Shown: positions 1 to 6,155 of the stretch, in pieces | Layout: each line of letters begins with the position of its first letter | Position numbering within the stretch: position 1 is the first letter of the stretch | Notes under the pieces: model-generated | Told to the model about the DNA's origin: nothing | Database searches by the model: none | Seen by the model: the letters and a program-made list of their open reading frames with translations, nothing else | Source of the DNA: Beijerinckiaceae bacterium | Lineage (GTDB): Bacteria; Pseudomonadota; Alphaproteobacteria; Rhizobiales; Beijerinckiaceae | Assembly: GCA_947458675.1 (NCBI GenBank) | Contig: CANHAW010000011.1 | Location: 1 to 14,134 of the forward strand | Direction of reading: 5' to 3' | DNA: 14,134 nt | Program-made: the position numbers and the translations under genes

Positions 1-735
1 CGGCGATGCATAAATATCGCCGGAATTGGCTTCCATCGGCAATTGCTCGATCCATTTCACAATCGAATTTCTGTCGAGCGGCTGATCCTGCACAAACGCG
101 AGCGATTCACCAAGCGAGGAGCGGAACTGACGAAAACCGATCTCATACAGGCGATCAATACATTGCAGCGCTACATCTTTCTGAATGGTCGTAAACTCGA
201 AGGAGAGATTTGAGACGACACAGAAAAGACCCTTCAGCGCTTCATGCTCATGGCCTTCAATATCGATCTTGATGAAATCAGGCACGCCATATTGCGCGAT
301 CAACGAATCGAGCGTGACGACAGCGACCTCGCGACGAAGATCCCAGCTCTGCCCTTCCCATCCGACCGAGCCCGCAGCAGCGGCAATGAAACGATCCGAT
401 AATGTGGTGACGGTGGGATTGTCCGAATTGCAATAGAGCATGTCTTTGCCGCAGACGGCCCCAGCTGCAGCCTCGACAATGACGACATTTTCTGCGCCGG
501 CGGCCTCACGCCGCAAAAGAGCGGCGCATTCAGCCTGCGGCTCGAGAGCGACAACCTTGGCGCCCAGCCGACGAAAACAGGACGTGCGATCGCCAACATG
601 CGCACCAATATCGAAGACAAGAGCCCCCGGTTTGACGAAAGCAGAATAAAAAGCATCCAGCGCAGCATCGCGCTGCGGCGAATTTCGGTAAATTTCAAGC
701 GACCGCATAAGGGCCGGAGAAAGCACGGGATCCAT
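1..735 (-). CDS. FkbM family SAM-dependent methyltransferase (C-terminus beyond window)
   Basis: The reading frame stays open to the first base of the window, so only the N-terminal 245 residues are present. A class I SAM-binding motif (VFDIGAHVGDR) lies at about residues 40-50, an acidic motif II (VVALEP) at 61-66, and the FkbM signature FIKIDIEGHEHEAL at 154-167. FkbM enzymes usually O-methylate sugars or polyketide-type hydroxyls; the substrate cannot be read from this sequence. I chose the ATG at 733-735 because AAGAGG precedes it by five bases and because FkbM proteins carry a leader of roughly 35 residues before motif I. The frame is also open upstream, with an ATG at 889-891 that would add 52 residues, but that ATG has no ribosome binding site. 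The gene is divergent from the H-NOX operon and no functional link to it is evident. Confidence 0.9.
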   Translation of the reverse strand, partial: MDPVLSPALMRSLEIYRNSPQRDAALDAFYSAFVKPGALVFDIGAHVGDRTSCFRRLGAKVVALEPQAECAALLRREAAGAENVVIVEAAAGAVCGKDMLYCNSDNPTVTTLSDRFIAAAAGSVGWEGQSWDLRREVAVVTLDSLIAQYGVPDFIKIDIEGHEHEALKGLFCVVSNLSFEFTTIQKDVALQCIDRLYEIGFRQFRSSLGESLAFVQDQPLDRNSIVKWIEQLPMEANSGDIYASP

Positions 736-910
736 CGCAACCTCTTGTTCTGCGCCACTATACACGACGGGAATCCCCAGGCGGTTCACGGAAAGGAGAG
801 CGCCCCATCCCGCTGACGAAAGAACTCTCGCTGCGTCAGCCGCCGCAATCTTTGCCCCCGCATGCCTTAGGCTGGATGTCAGCCTCGCCATTCCGGGGGC
901 AATTGCTTGA

Positions 911-940
911 TTGCAGAATTCGATATATTTTTCATATATT
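911..940 (+). promoter_or_regulatory. Putative sigma70-type promoter of the H-NOX operon
   Basis: A TTGCAG box at 911-916 is followed after 18 bases by TATATT at 935-940. The second box matches five of six bases of the -10 consensus; the first is a weaker match. Transcription would begin near 947 and give a leader of about 24 bases before the ATG at 971. No good Shine-Dalgarno sequence precedes that ATG, so translation may start inefficiently. The rest of the 235-bp gap between the divergent genes (736-970) holds no further gene that I can support. Confidence 0.4.
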
Positions 941-941
941 G
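921..941. repeat. AT-rich inverted repeat over the H-NOX -10 box
   Basis: ATATAT (923-928) and ATATAT (934-939) form a perfect six-base inverted repeat around the five-base spacer TTTTC. Bases 921 and 941 can also pair, with one mismatch between (922/940). It covers the putative -10 box and could be a repressor operator. AT-rich palindromes of this size also occur by chance, so the role is inference. Confidence 0.35.
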
Positions 942-970
942 CGAAATCAACTCTCGGTATCGCGGTTTTC

Positions 971-1528
971 ATGAAGGGCATTATTTTTAATCTGCTTGAA
1001 GACATTGTCCGCCAGCACCATGGCCTGGACGTGTGGGAGGCAATGCTCGACCTTTCGGGCGCCAGCGGCATTTACACATCGCTTGGAAATTACTCCGATG
1101 AGGAAATTTTTTCGCTTGTCGGCGCTGCCAGCAAAATTCTGGAGATACCGCCGGCCGACGTCCTGCGCTGGTTCGGGCGCCACGCCATAGCAGAACTCTC
1201 AGTCCGTATGCCGGAAATGTTCAACGTGCATGTTTCGTCTCGCGCCTTCATCCTGAATGTCAATCGCGCGATTCACCCGGAAGTCCGCAAACTCTATTCC
1301 GGGGCAGATTGCCCTTACTTCAATTTCCAGGATGCGCCCGACGGCTCTCTCACCATGGGCTATCGCTCAAGCCGCCGTTTGTGCCATCTTGCAGAAGGAT
1401 TTATCGCCGGCGCAGCGCAAGTTTATTGCGATTCCGTCGAATCCCGTCAGGACAAATGCATGCATCACGGTGATGATCATTGCCTGTTTGTCTTGAACTG
1501 GCCCAAAGCGGCAGCCAGCGCATCATGA
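971..1528 (+). CDS. H-NOX heme-binding nitric oxide sensor
   Basis: This 185-residue protein is a stand-alone H-NOX (HNOB) domain that binds heme b and signals NO binding to a partner protein in the cytoplasm. It begins with the family's typical MKGIIFNLLE. Counted from that Met, the proximal heme ligand is His102 (IHPEVRKLY), Pro115 is present, and the YxSxR heme-propionate motif is Tyr131, Ser133 and Arg135, the same numbers as in well-studied bacterial H-NOX proteins. The distal-pocket tyrosine of O2-binding members (position 140) is Leu here, and position 9 is also Leu, so the pocket should exclude O2 and favour NO. Cys138, Cys163 and Cys171, with His165, His166 and His170, resemble the structural zinc/redox site of some H-NOX proteins. 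The frame extends upstream to a TTG at 911, but homology fixes the start at the ATG at 971. The stop overlaps the next gene by ATGA. Confidence 0.95.
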   Translation: MKGIIFNLLEDIVRQHHGLDVWEAMLDLSGASGIYTSLGNYSDEEIFSLVGAASKILEIPPADVLRWFGRHAIAELSVRMPEMFNVHVSSRAFILNVNRAIHPEVRKLYSGADCPYFNFQDAPDGSLTMGYRSSRRLCHLAEGFIAGAAQVYCDSVESRQDKCMHHGDDHCLFVLNWPKAAASAS

Positions 1529-3462
1529 ACCCGACCGACACGATCGTTTCTGCTGAAAATATAGCGCGGCTCATGCGGCAGCTTGAACGCGAACGGCAGG
1601 CGCGACGCGATGCCGAAGCTATTTCGGAGCGCAGTCTGCGTGAGCTCTATAAGCAGAAAGAAGACGCCCATCTGATTGCGCGAATTGCCAGCCTCGCCAA
1701 CGAAGATCCAGAGGTTGAATCCGTCTTTCGGCATGCGCTTGACGCGATTTGTAAACATGCCGAATGCACCCATGCCAGTGCTTTTCTTGTCAGCCCGGAC
1801 CATGAAGAGCTGAAGCAGATCCAGTTCGATCCGACCGATGATGTCGGCTTCTCTTCTGCAAAAACCCGCATCGAAAATCATATTGTCTTTGACTTGAGAT
1901 TGCCGAAAATTGTTCTTGCCGAAAAGCGACCTATCTGGATCGAGCATCTTGACGAGGCTTTTGCACGAGCGCGAGACGATGGTCCATGTTCAGGCAGCCT
2001 TTTTGCTTTTCCCGTCATGGTGGGCTCAACAATCGGCGCCGTCCTTGTTTTTTATTCGCTTGCCGAACGCCCGGTCGACCAAAAGCTCCTCGACTTTCTG
2101 GTTCAGATCGGCATCCAACTTGGCAGGGCGCTGGAGCGGCGCAACAGCGATGTTCTTCTGAGATATGAAGCGCGGCATGATCCGCTCACTAATCTCGCCA
2201 ACCGTCGACAATTCCAGGAATCCCTGGCGCAGGCTATCGATGCGCCCCCGGCTCTTGTAGCTGTGCTTCTGATCGATCTCGATCGTTTCAAAATCATCAA
2301 TGACAGTCTTGGACATAATGCCGGCGATGAACTTCTGATTGCCGCTGCCCGCCGGATCGAACAGGTTCTGGCGGAAAACACCAAGAACATGCGTTACCTT
2401 CTGGCGCGCATAGGCGGCGATGAATTCACTATTCTGCTGGAAAATATACCAGAAGAAGCCGCCGCTTTTCAGCTAGCCGAAGCCATCCGGCGCAAGATGA
2501 ACGAGCCCTATCGGCTGCATGAGAGTTCAATCTATTCGCCTGCCAGCCTGGGTCTTGCGCTGGGTAAAGACAGCAGTGCTGAAGATTTGATGCGCAATGC
2601 CGATATTGCGCTCTATCGAGCCAAATTGCATGGGCGTGGGCGAACAGAAATTTTCGAGCAAGCCATGCACACGGCTGCCGTCGATCAATTGAAACTTGAA
2701 AGCAACCTGCGCAATGCATTGGCAAGCGGAGAGTTTGCTGTTCACTATCAACCGATCTTCAATCTCGAAACAGGCAAGCTTCAGGGCTTTGAAGCCCTGA
2801 TCCGCTGGCATCATGAGGGACGGCTCGTACCGCCGGAAGATTTTATCCCGCTATGCGAAGAGACCGGTGTCATCGTCTATATCGGCGAATGGGTTTTGGA
2901 CCGGATCTGCGATGACATCAAAGTCATGGAAGTGGCAAAGCCACATGTTGATATGGCTTTGACCGTGAGCATCAATATTTCTCCTCGCCAATTCATGCAG
3001 GATAATTTTGCAGATTATCTGTTGCAGAAATTGCACGAGGAGAATATTCCGCCCTCAAAACTCTGCCTCGAAGTCACAGAAGCTGTGATGGTCAAAGATT
3101 TTGTGCGCGCCCAGATTATTTTTGGTGCCTTGCGCTCGCATGGAATTAAAATCGGAATCGACGATTTCGGAAAGGGCTATTCGTCGCTCAATTATCTGCG
3201 GCAATTGCCGGCCGATGTTTTGAAAATCGATGGTTCCTTTATCTCGGCCATGGCGGTGGACAAAAACAGCTATGAAGTTGTCGATCTGATCTTGCAGCTG
3301 GCAAAGAGACTATCGCTGAAAACAATTGCCGAAGGTATTGAAGACGAAGCCGTAGATCGGCTGCTCCGTGAAATGGGCTGCAATTGCGGACAGGGCTATT
3401 ATTATGGAAAACCCGCCCCTCTCTCCCAGGTACTGGAGATGATTGCCATCGGCAGAAAGTAA
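1525..3462 (+). CDS. GAF-GGDEF-EAL c-di-GMP cyclase/phosphodiesterase, H-NOX partner
   Basis: The 645-residue cytosolic protein contains a charged helical, probably coiled-coil segment (about 10-50), a GAF-like sensor domain (about 55-205), a GGDEF domain (about 215-375) and an EAL domain (about 390-640). The GGDEF motif is intact at 297-301, as is the upstream DLDRFKIINDSLGHNAGDE block. The RxxD product-inhibition site expected just before GGDEF is absent. EAL catalytic residues are present: E423-A-L, N484, E516, D546-D547, K567, E603 and Q623. Both synthesis and hydrolysis of c-di-GMP are therefore possible. The start at 1525 is chosen because it forms an ATGA overlap with the H-NOX stop and gives the natural N-terminus; the frame itself opens at 1480. 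Linked H-NOX and GGDEF-EAL genes are a known NO-to-c-di-GMP signalling arrangement affecting biofilm formation. Which activity dominates cannot be told from sequence. Confidence 0.95.
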   Translation: MNPTDTIVSAENIARLMRQLERERQARRDAEAISERSLRELYKQKEDAHLIARIASLANEDPEVESVFRHALDAICKHAECTHASAFLVSPDHEELKQIQFDPTDDVGFSSAKTRIENHIVFDLRLPKIVLAEKRPIWIEHLDEAFARARDDGPCSGSLFAFPVMVGSTIGAVLVFYSLAERPVDQKLLDFLVQIGIQLGRALERRNSDVLLRYEARHDPLTNLANRRQFQESLAQAIDAPPALVAVLLIDLDRFKIINDSLGHNAGDELLIAAARRIEQVLAENTKNMRYLLARIGGDEFTILLENIPEEAAAFQLAEAIRRKMNEPYRLHESSIYSPASLGLALGKDSSAEDLMRNADIALYRAKLHGRGRTEIFEQAMHTAAVDQLKLESNLRNALASGEFAVHYQPIFNLETGKLQGFEALIRWHHEGRLVPPEDFIPLCEETGVIVYIGEWVLDRICDDIKVMEVAKPHVDMALTVSINISPRQFMQDNFADYLLQKLHEENIPPSKLCLEVTEAVMVKDFVRAQIIFGALRSHGIKIGIDDFGKGYSSLNYLRQLPADVLKIDGSFISAMAVDKNSYEVVDLILQLAKRLSLKTIAEGIEDEAVDRLLREMGCNCGQGYYYGKPAPLSQVLEMIAIGRK

Positions 3463-3699
3463 AGGGGCAGCGCGTCGCACCCTATGGTCAATCCGACTTC
3501 TGGGCAAGGCCCCGATGCTGAAGTGACCCGGCGAAGAAAATCCCGGGCCTTGTGGGCGATCAAAACCCCATCTTATGGGCAAATGTGGCAAAGGGTGCCT
3601 AAAGAAATTGTCCGCCAATCCGTCCTTTAGTCGGTTGCCCCTGAAGTGTGGCCGGGGCAGTCGAAATGGTCGCCAGATGTGTTTGCGTTAGGTCGTTCG

Positions 3700-4743
3700 A
3701 TGGCTCACCCGCTGATAGGCAAATATCAGAAAACCGCCTTCGACAAATTGTCGGCTGACCAGCGGCTTGAAGCGCGACAGGAGATCAAGGACGCTCTGGC
3801 CGGTAAAGCCGGTGCCAAAATCTCGCAGGAAGATCGCGTTATCCTGATGCAAAGATGGATTGCCACTTTCGACAATCCCGCTCCGCAGGAAGAAAAGCCC
3901 GCAAATGAGGGCAAGAAGCGACAGTTTTCGCTCAAACTGCCACGCCTGAAACTGCCTGCCATAAAACTGCCTGCCATGAAAAGCCGAACGGAGAAAAAGC
4001 CTGCTCCTGAGCCGGCGCAAAAAACACCAGCCAAAAAAGCTGCTGTTATCAAGGCTGCGGAAAAGCCTGCACCCTCACTCTTGCCGAAACCGCTTTCAAT
4101 ATCGCCCCTGCATTTTGCTGGACCGGCGCTCGCATATGCAATCTCTATCAGCTTTTTGCTTTTGGCTGTTTTGGTTGCAAGATATGCAATCGAGACCTTC
4201 TCCGTGCCGAACAATGGCGAGCAAATCCTTTCGGGTTTTTCAGCCGGCACTGACTTGATCCTCGGTTCTGCCAAGACTCTCGTCAGTCAAATCCTGTCGG
4301 TTGCGGCTTTGGCTCTTCTGCTTGCGCTTCCGCTTATCCCAGCTGCCATGATCGCGGGATCGCTTGCCCAAAGGATGCGCGCCAACGAATTGCAACTCAC
4401 CGACATGATCTATCATGCTCTGGCGCTCGGTCAGGATCCTGCTTCCCTTTGGGACTTTGCGCGCAAGGCGCGGATTCCCAAAACCCATTTCGATGCAATA
4501 ATCGCCCAGGCAAAACGAGAATCTTTTGCAAGCGCCAGCGCCAATTTCGCCATGCCCGCCGACATGCTGGCGGCGCGCGGAAATGTGGCTGCTGCTCATT
4601 TTCATCTTCTTTTTGAGCAATTGAACCGGATTTCCAAGCTTCCCAATGCATCCGAGATCGGGACGCATATTCTTGGTCGCACCGACGGCAGCCATGCAGA
4701 AAAAGCTGTCTGGCTTGTGCTGCAGAAGCAGATATCGAATTGA
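3700..4743 (+). CDS. Unrecognised two-span membrane protein with Lys/Pro/Ala-rich linker
   Basis: The product is 347 residues and I do not recognise its family. A charged helical N-terminal region (1-60) is followed by a Lys/Pro/Ala-rich disordered stretch (about 62-128) that contains KLP pentapeptide repeats. Two hydrophobic segments follow, at about 139-163 and 196-222, and then a soluble helical C-terminal region of about 125 residues. The first span lacks features of a cleavable signal, so both ends are probably on the same, cytoplasmic side. The ATG at 3700 is chosen because an AGG lies about ten bases upstream; the frame extends to a GTG at 3646 with less natural residues. It follows the c-di-GMP gene after 237 bases with no convincing terminator or promoter between them, so co-transcription is open. 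No enzymatic motif is visible. Confidence 0.75.
   Translation: MAHPLIGKYQKTAFDKLSADQRLEARQEIKDALAGKAGAKISQEDRVILMQRWIATFDNPAPQEEKPANEGKKRQFSLKLPRLKLPAIKLPAMKSRTEKKPAPEPAQKTPAKKAAVIKAAEKPAPSLLPKPLSISPLHFAGPALAYAISISFLLLAVLVARYAIETFSVPNNGEQILSGFSAGTDLILGSAKTLVSQILSVAALALLLALPLIPAAMIAGSLAQRMRANELQLTDMIYHALALGQDPASLWDFARKARIPKTHFDAIIAQAKRESFASASANFAMPADMLAARGNVAAAHFHLLFEQLNRISKLPNASEIGTHILGRTDGSHAEKAVWLVLQKQISN
3931..3981 (+). repeat. In-frame 15-bp tandem repeat encoding KLP pentapeptides
   Basis: Within the membrane protein, residues 78-94 read LKLPR, LKLPA, IKLPA, MK, three imperfect copies of a five-residue unit. At DNA level the copies share a core of the form AAACTGCC(T/A) spaced 15 bases apart. 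It is a short expansion inside a disordered basic linker and may vary in copy number between strains. Confidence 0.7.
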
Positions 4744-4770
4744 AACTTTGGGCTTGAAAAGCCTAGTTTC
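4742..4770. terminator. Hairpin between convergent genes, possible terminator
   Basis: GAAACT (4742-4747) pairs with AGTTTC (4765-4770), and inside this GGCTT (4751-4755) pairs with AAGCC (4759-4763) around a GAA loop, leaving a small internal bulge. It overlaps the stop codon of the upstream plus-strand gene and lies 18 bases past the end of the minus-strand gene. Neither strand has a strong U-tract after the stem, so this is at best a weak intrinsic terminator or an mRNA 3'-end stabiliser serving both sides. Confidence 0.45.
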
Positions 4771-4787
4771 AGCTTTGCCCTTTCAGC

Positions 4788-5159
4788 TCATCTGACGGCT
4801 CTGCGCTCTTCATAAAGCATGAGCTCATAGAGATCGCGAATTTCATAGGTAATCTGATCGATCCGGTCCGATGACATGCAATTGCGCAATCCTGCCAGCC
4901 TGAGCACGGCCGGTATCTCCTGCGTCGCAATGATACGTGCGCCCGCAAGGGATGCTTTTCGCCAGACAAAAATGTTTTCGTTGATAGGCTGCGTATTTTC
5001 AGCCTGCAACAGAAGCAGGAAGCGGCGGTGGTGATTTGCAAGCACCTGATGAAGCCATATGACCTGCGCGCGAATATCAATGCAGGAATCGACCTGCGCA
5101 TGAGCAGAGCCGACCGGCGAGAGAAAAAGAGCCAAAAAAAGAAACAAGAGCTTGACCAT
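4788..5159 (-). CDS. Small exported protein of unknown function
   Basis: The 123-residue product starts MVKLLFLFLALFLS, a clear Sec signal peptide, with a likely cleavage site after the AHA at residues 19-21. The mature protein of about 102 residues should be periplasmic. It has just two cysteines, Cys26 near the mature N-terminus and Cys94, which could form one disulfide. The mature part looks helical and is rich in Arg and Leu, with no domain I can name. The ATG at 5157-5159 is chosen because the signal peptide begins there and a GGGA-containing stretch precedes it; the frame extends ten codons further. It lies 51 bases after the hydrolase gene on the same strand and may be the last gene of that operon. 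It is convergent with the membrane-protein gene. Confidence 0.75.
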   Translation of the reverse strand: MVKLLFLFLALFLSPVGSAHAQVDSCIDIRAQVIWLHQVLANHHRRFLLLLQAENTQPINENIFVWRKASLAGARIIATQEIPAVLRLAGLRNCMSSDRIDQITYEIRDLYELMLYEERRAVR

Positions 5160-5210
5160 TGCGACTTTCCCGCAACATCGCCCCCGCACCTTCAGTGTAG
5201 CAACAAACGA

Positions 5211-6140
5211 TCAGTGTGTCCCGACAAAAACGGGTTCCGGGCGTGCAAAAAAGCTCAAGACGGCTGAATAGAATCTGAGATAATTTTTGGCAGTCCCCGC
5301 CGTATGCGCAACGCCCGGCAAAAAGACAAATTCCTTATCGGGATTTGGCAAAAGCCTGAAAAACTCCAGCACATCTTCGTCGGAAGCAATCCCGTCGAAC
5401 TCACCGCGCAAGATAGCGGTTGCTACCGTGATTGCGCGGGGATCCACCAAAGGCAGATTTTCGCACATGTCGATATAGGTGCCGTTGGGGACAGAATCCT
5501 CAAGTGCGAGAATAGATTCGATAAAGGGAAGTTTGCGTGATTCCATTGTCGTCTCGGAATGATCGCGCGTCATGGTCGACATGAGAAAGTCGCGGCTGAG
5601 CGGGCGACGCACGGAGGATTTCCACTCTGCCATTTTCTCCGCGCGCTTGCGTAAGGTCGGGCTGCCGGCCCCCGTATAGACAAAAGCTTCAAGAGCAAGA
5701 CGCTTGACGCGCTCGGGATGTTTTTCGGCAAACATGGCTGCGCGCAAGGCCCCCGATGAATAGCCCAGAAGCATGAGGCCGTCGCTATTTCCTATCGATC
5801 TGATGTAATCAGAAACAGCCAGAATATCAGGAACCGCTTGTGCCACAGTCGCCAGATGATCATCCGGCTTGTCTGAGCGACCATAGCCGATGCAATCGAA
5901 GCGCCAGACATCAAAACCGCGGCAGGCAAGGTAATCCATGATCGAGGCATCTGGATCGCCCTTGATGTCGAGGTCGAAACCCTGCGACCCCATGGACGAG
6001 CCATGTACGAGAAGAACCGTCCCCAGAGATGGACGACGCAGCGATTTTTTCTCGCTCATGAACAGCCTGTAACCATTGGAATGGGTCCAATGTTCATGAG
6101 CGGGCTGACGGACGGTTTCGATATCTTGAGCGAAAATCAT
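5211..6140 (-). CDS. Alpha/beta hydrolase
   Basis: This 309-residue cytosolic protein has the alpha/beta-hydrolase fold. The oxyanion-hole strand reads VLLVHGSSMGS (43-52), the nucleophile elbow is G126-Y-S128-S-G130, and the acid and base are probably Asp249 (RGEFDG) and His279 (GVAHTAG). A helical cap fits the segment of about 160-230. Members of this fold cleave esters, lactones, amides or C-C bonds of ring-fission products, so the substrate is not fixed by sequence. A GAGGA ribosome binding site stands before the ATG at 6138-6140, and the gene begins only 15 bases after the aconitase stop, so the two are surely co-transcribed. That context suggests it cleaves an acid or ester intermediate in the same route. 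Confidence 0.9.
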   Translation of the reverse strand: MIFAQDIETVRQPAHEHWTHSNGYRLFMSEKKSLRRPSLGTVLLVHGSSMGSQGFDLDIKGDPDASIMDYLACRGFDVWRFDCIGYGRSDKPDDHLATVAQAVPDILAVSDYIRSIGNSDGLMLLGYSSGALRAAMFAEKHPERVKRLALEAFVYTGAGSPTLRKRAEKMAEWKSSVRRPLSRDFLMSTMTRDHSETTMESRKLPFIESILALEDSVPNGTYIDMCENLPLVDPRAITVATAILRGEFDGIASDEDVLEFFRLLPNPDKEFVFLPGVAHTAGTAKNYLRFYSAVLSFFARPEPVFVGTH

Positions 6141-6155
6141 TCTTGTCCTCTACCT

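Noticed and set aside
300..758. A 152-codon minus-strand frame in the methyltransferase region
   Set aside because: It is a shadow: the neighbouring frame on the same strand carries the full SAM-binding and FkbM motifs and stays open to the window edge.
736..891. N-terminal extension of the methyltransferase from an ATG at 889-891
   Set aside because: The frame is open but this ATG has no ribosome binding site, while the ATG at 735 has AAGAGG at good spacing and gives a usual family length before motif I. It remains a possible alternative.
3505..3552. Eight-base inverted repeat (CAAGGCCC/GGGCCTTG) after the c-di-GMP gene as a terminator
   Set aside because: The arms are 32 bases apart and no U-tract follows, so I do not call it. 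The gap 3463-3699 otherwise shows only another weak six-base repeat (3636-3659).
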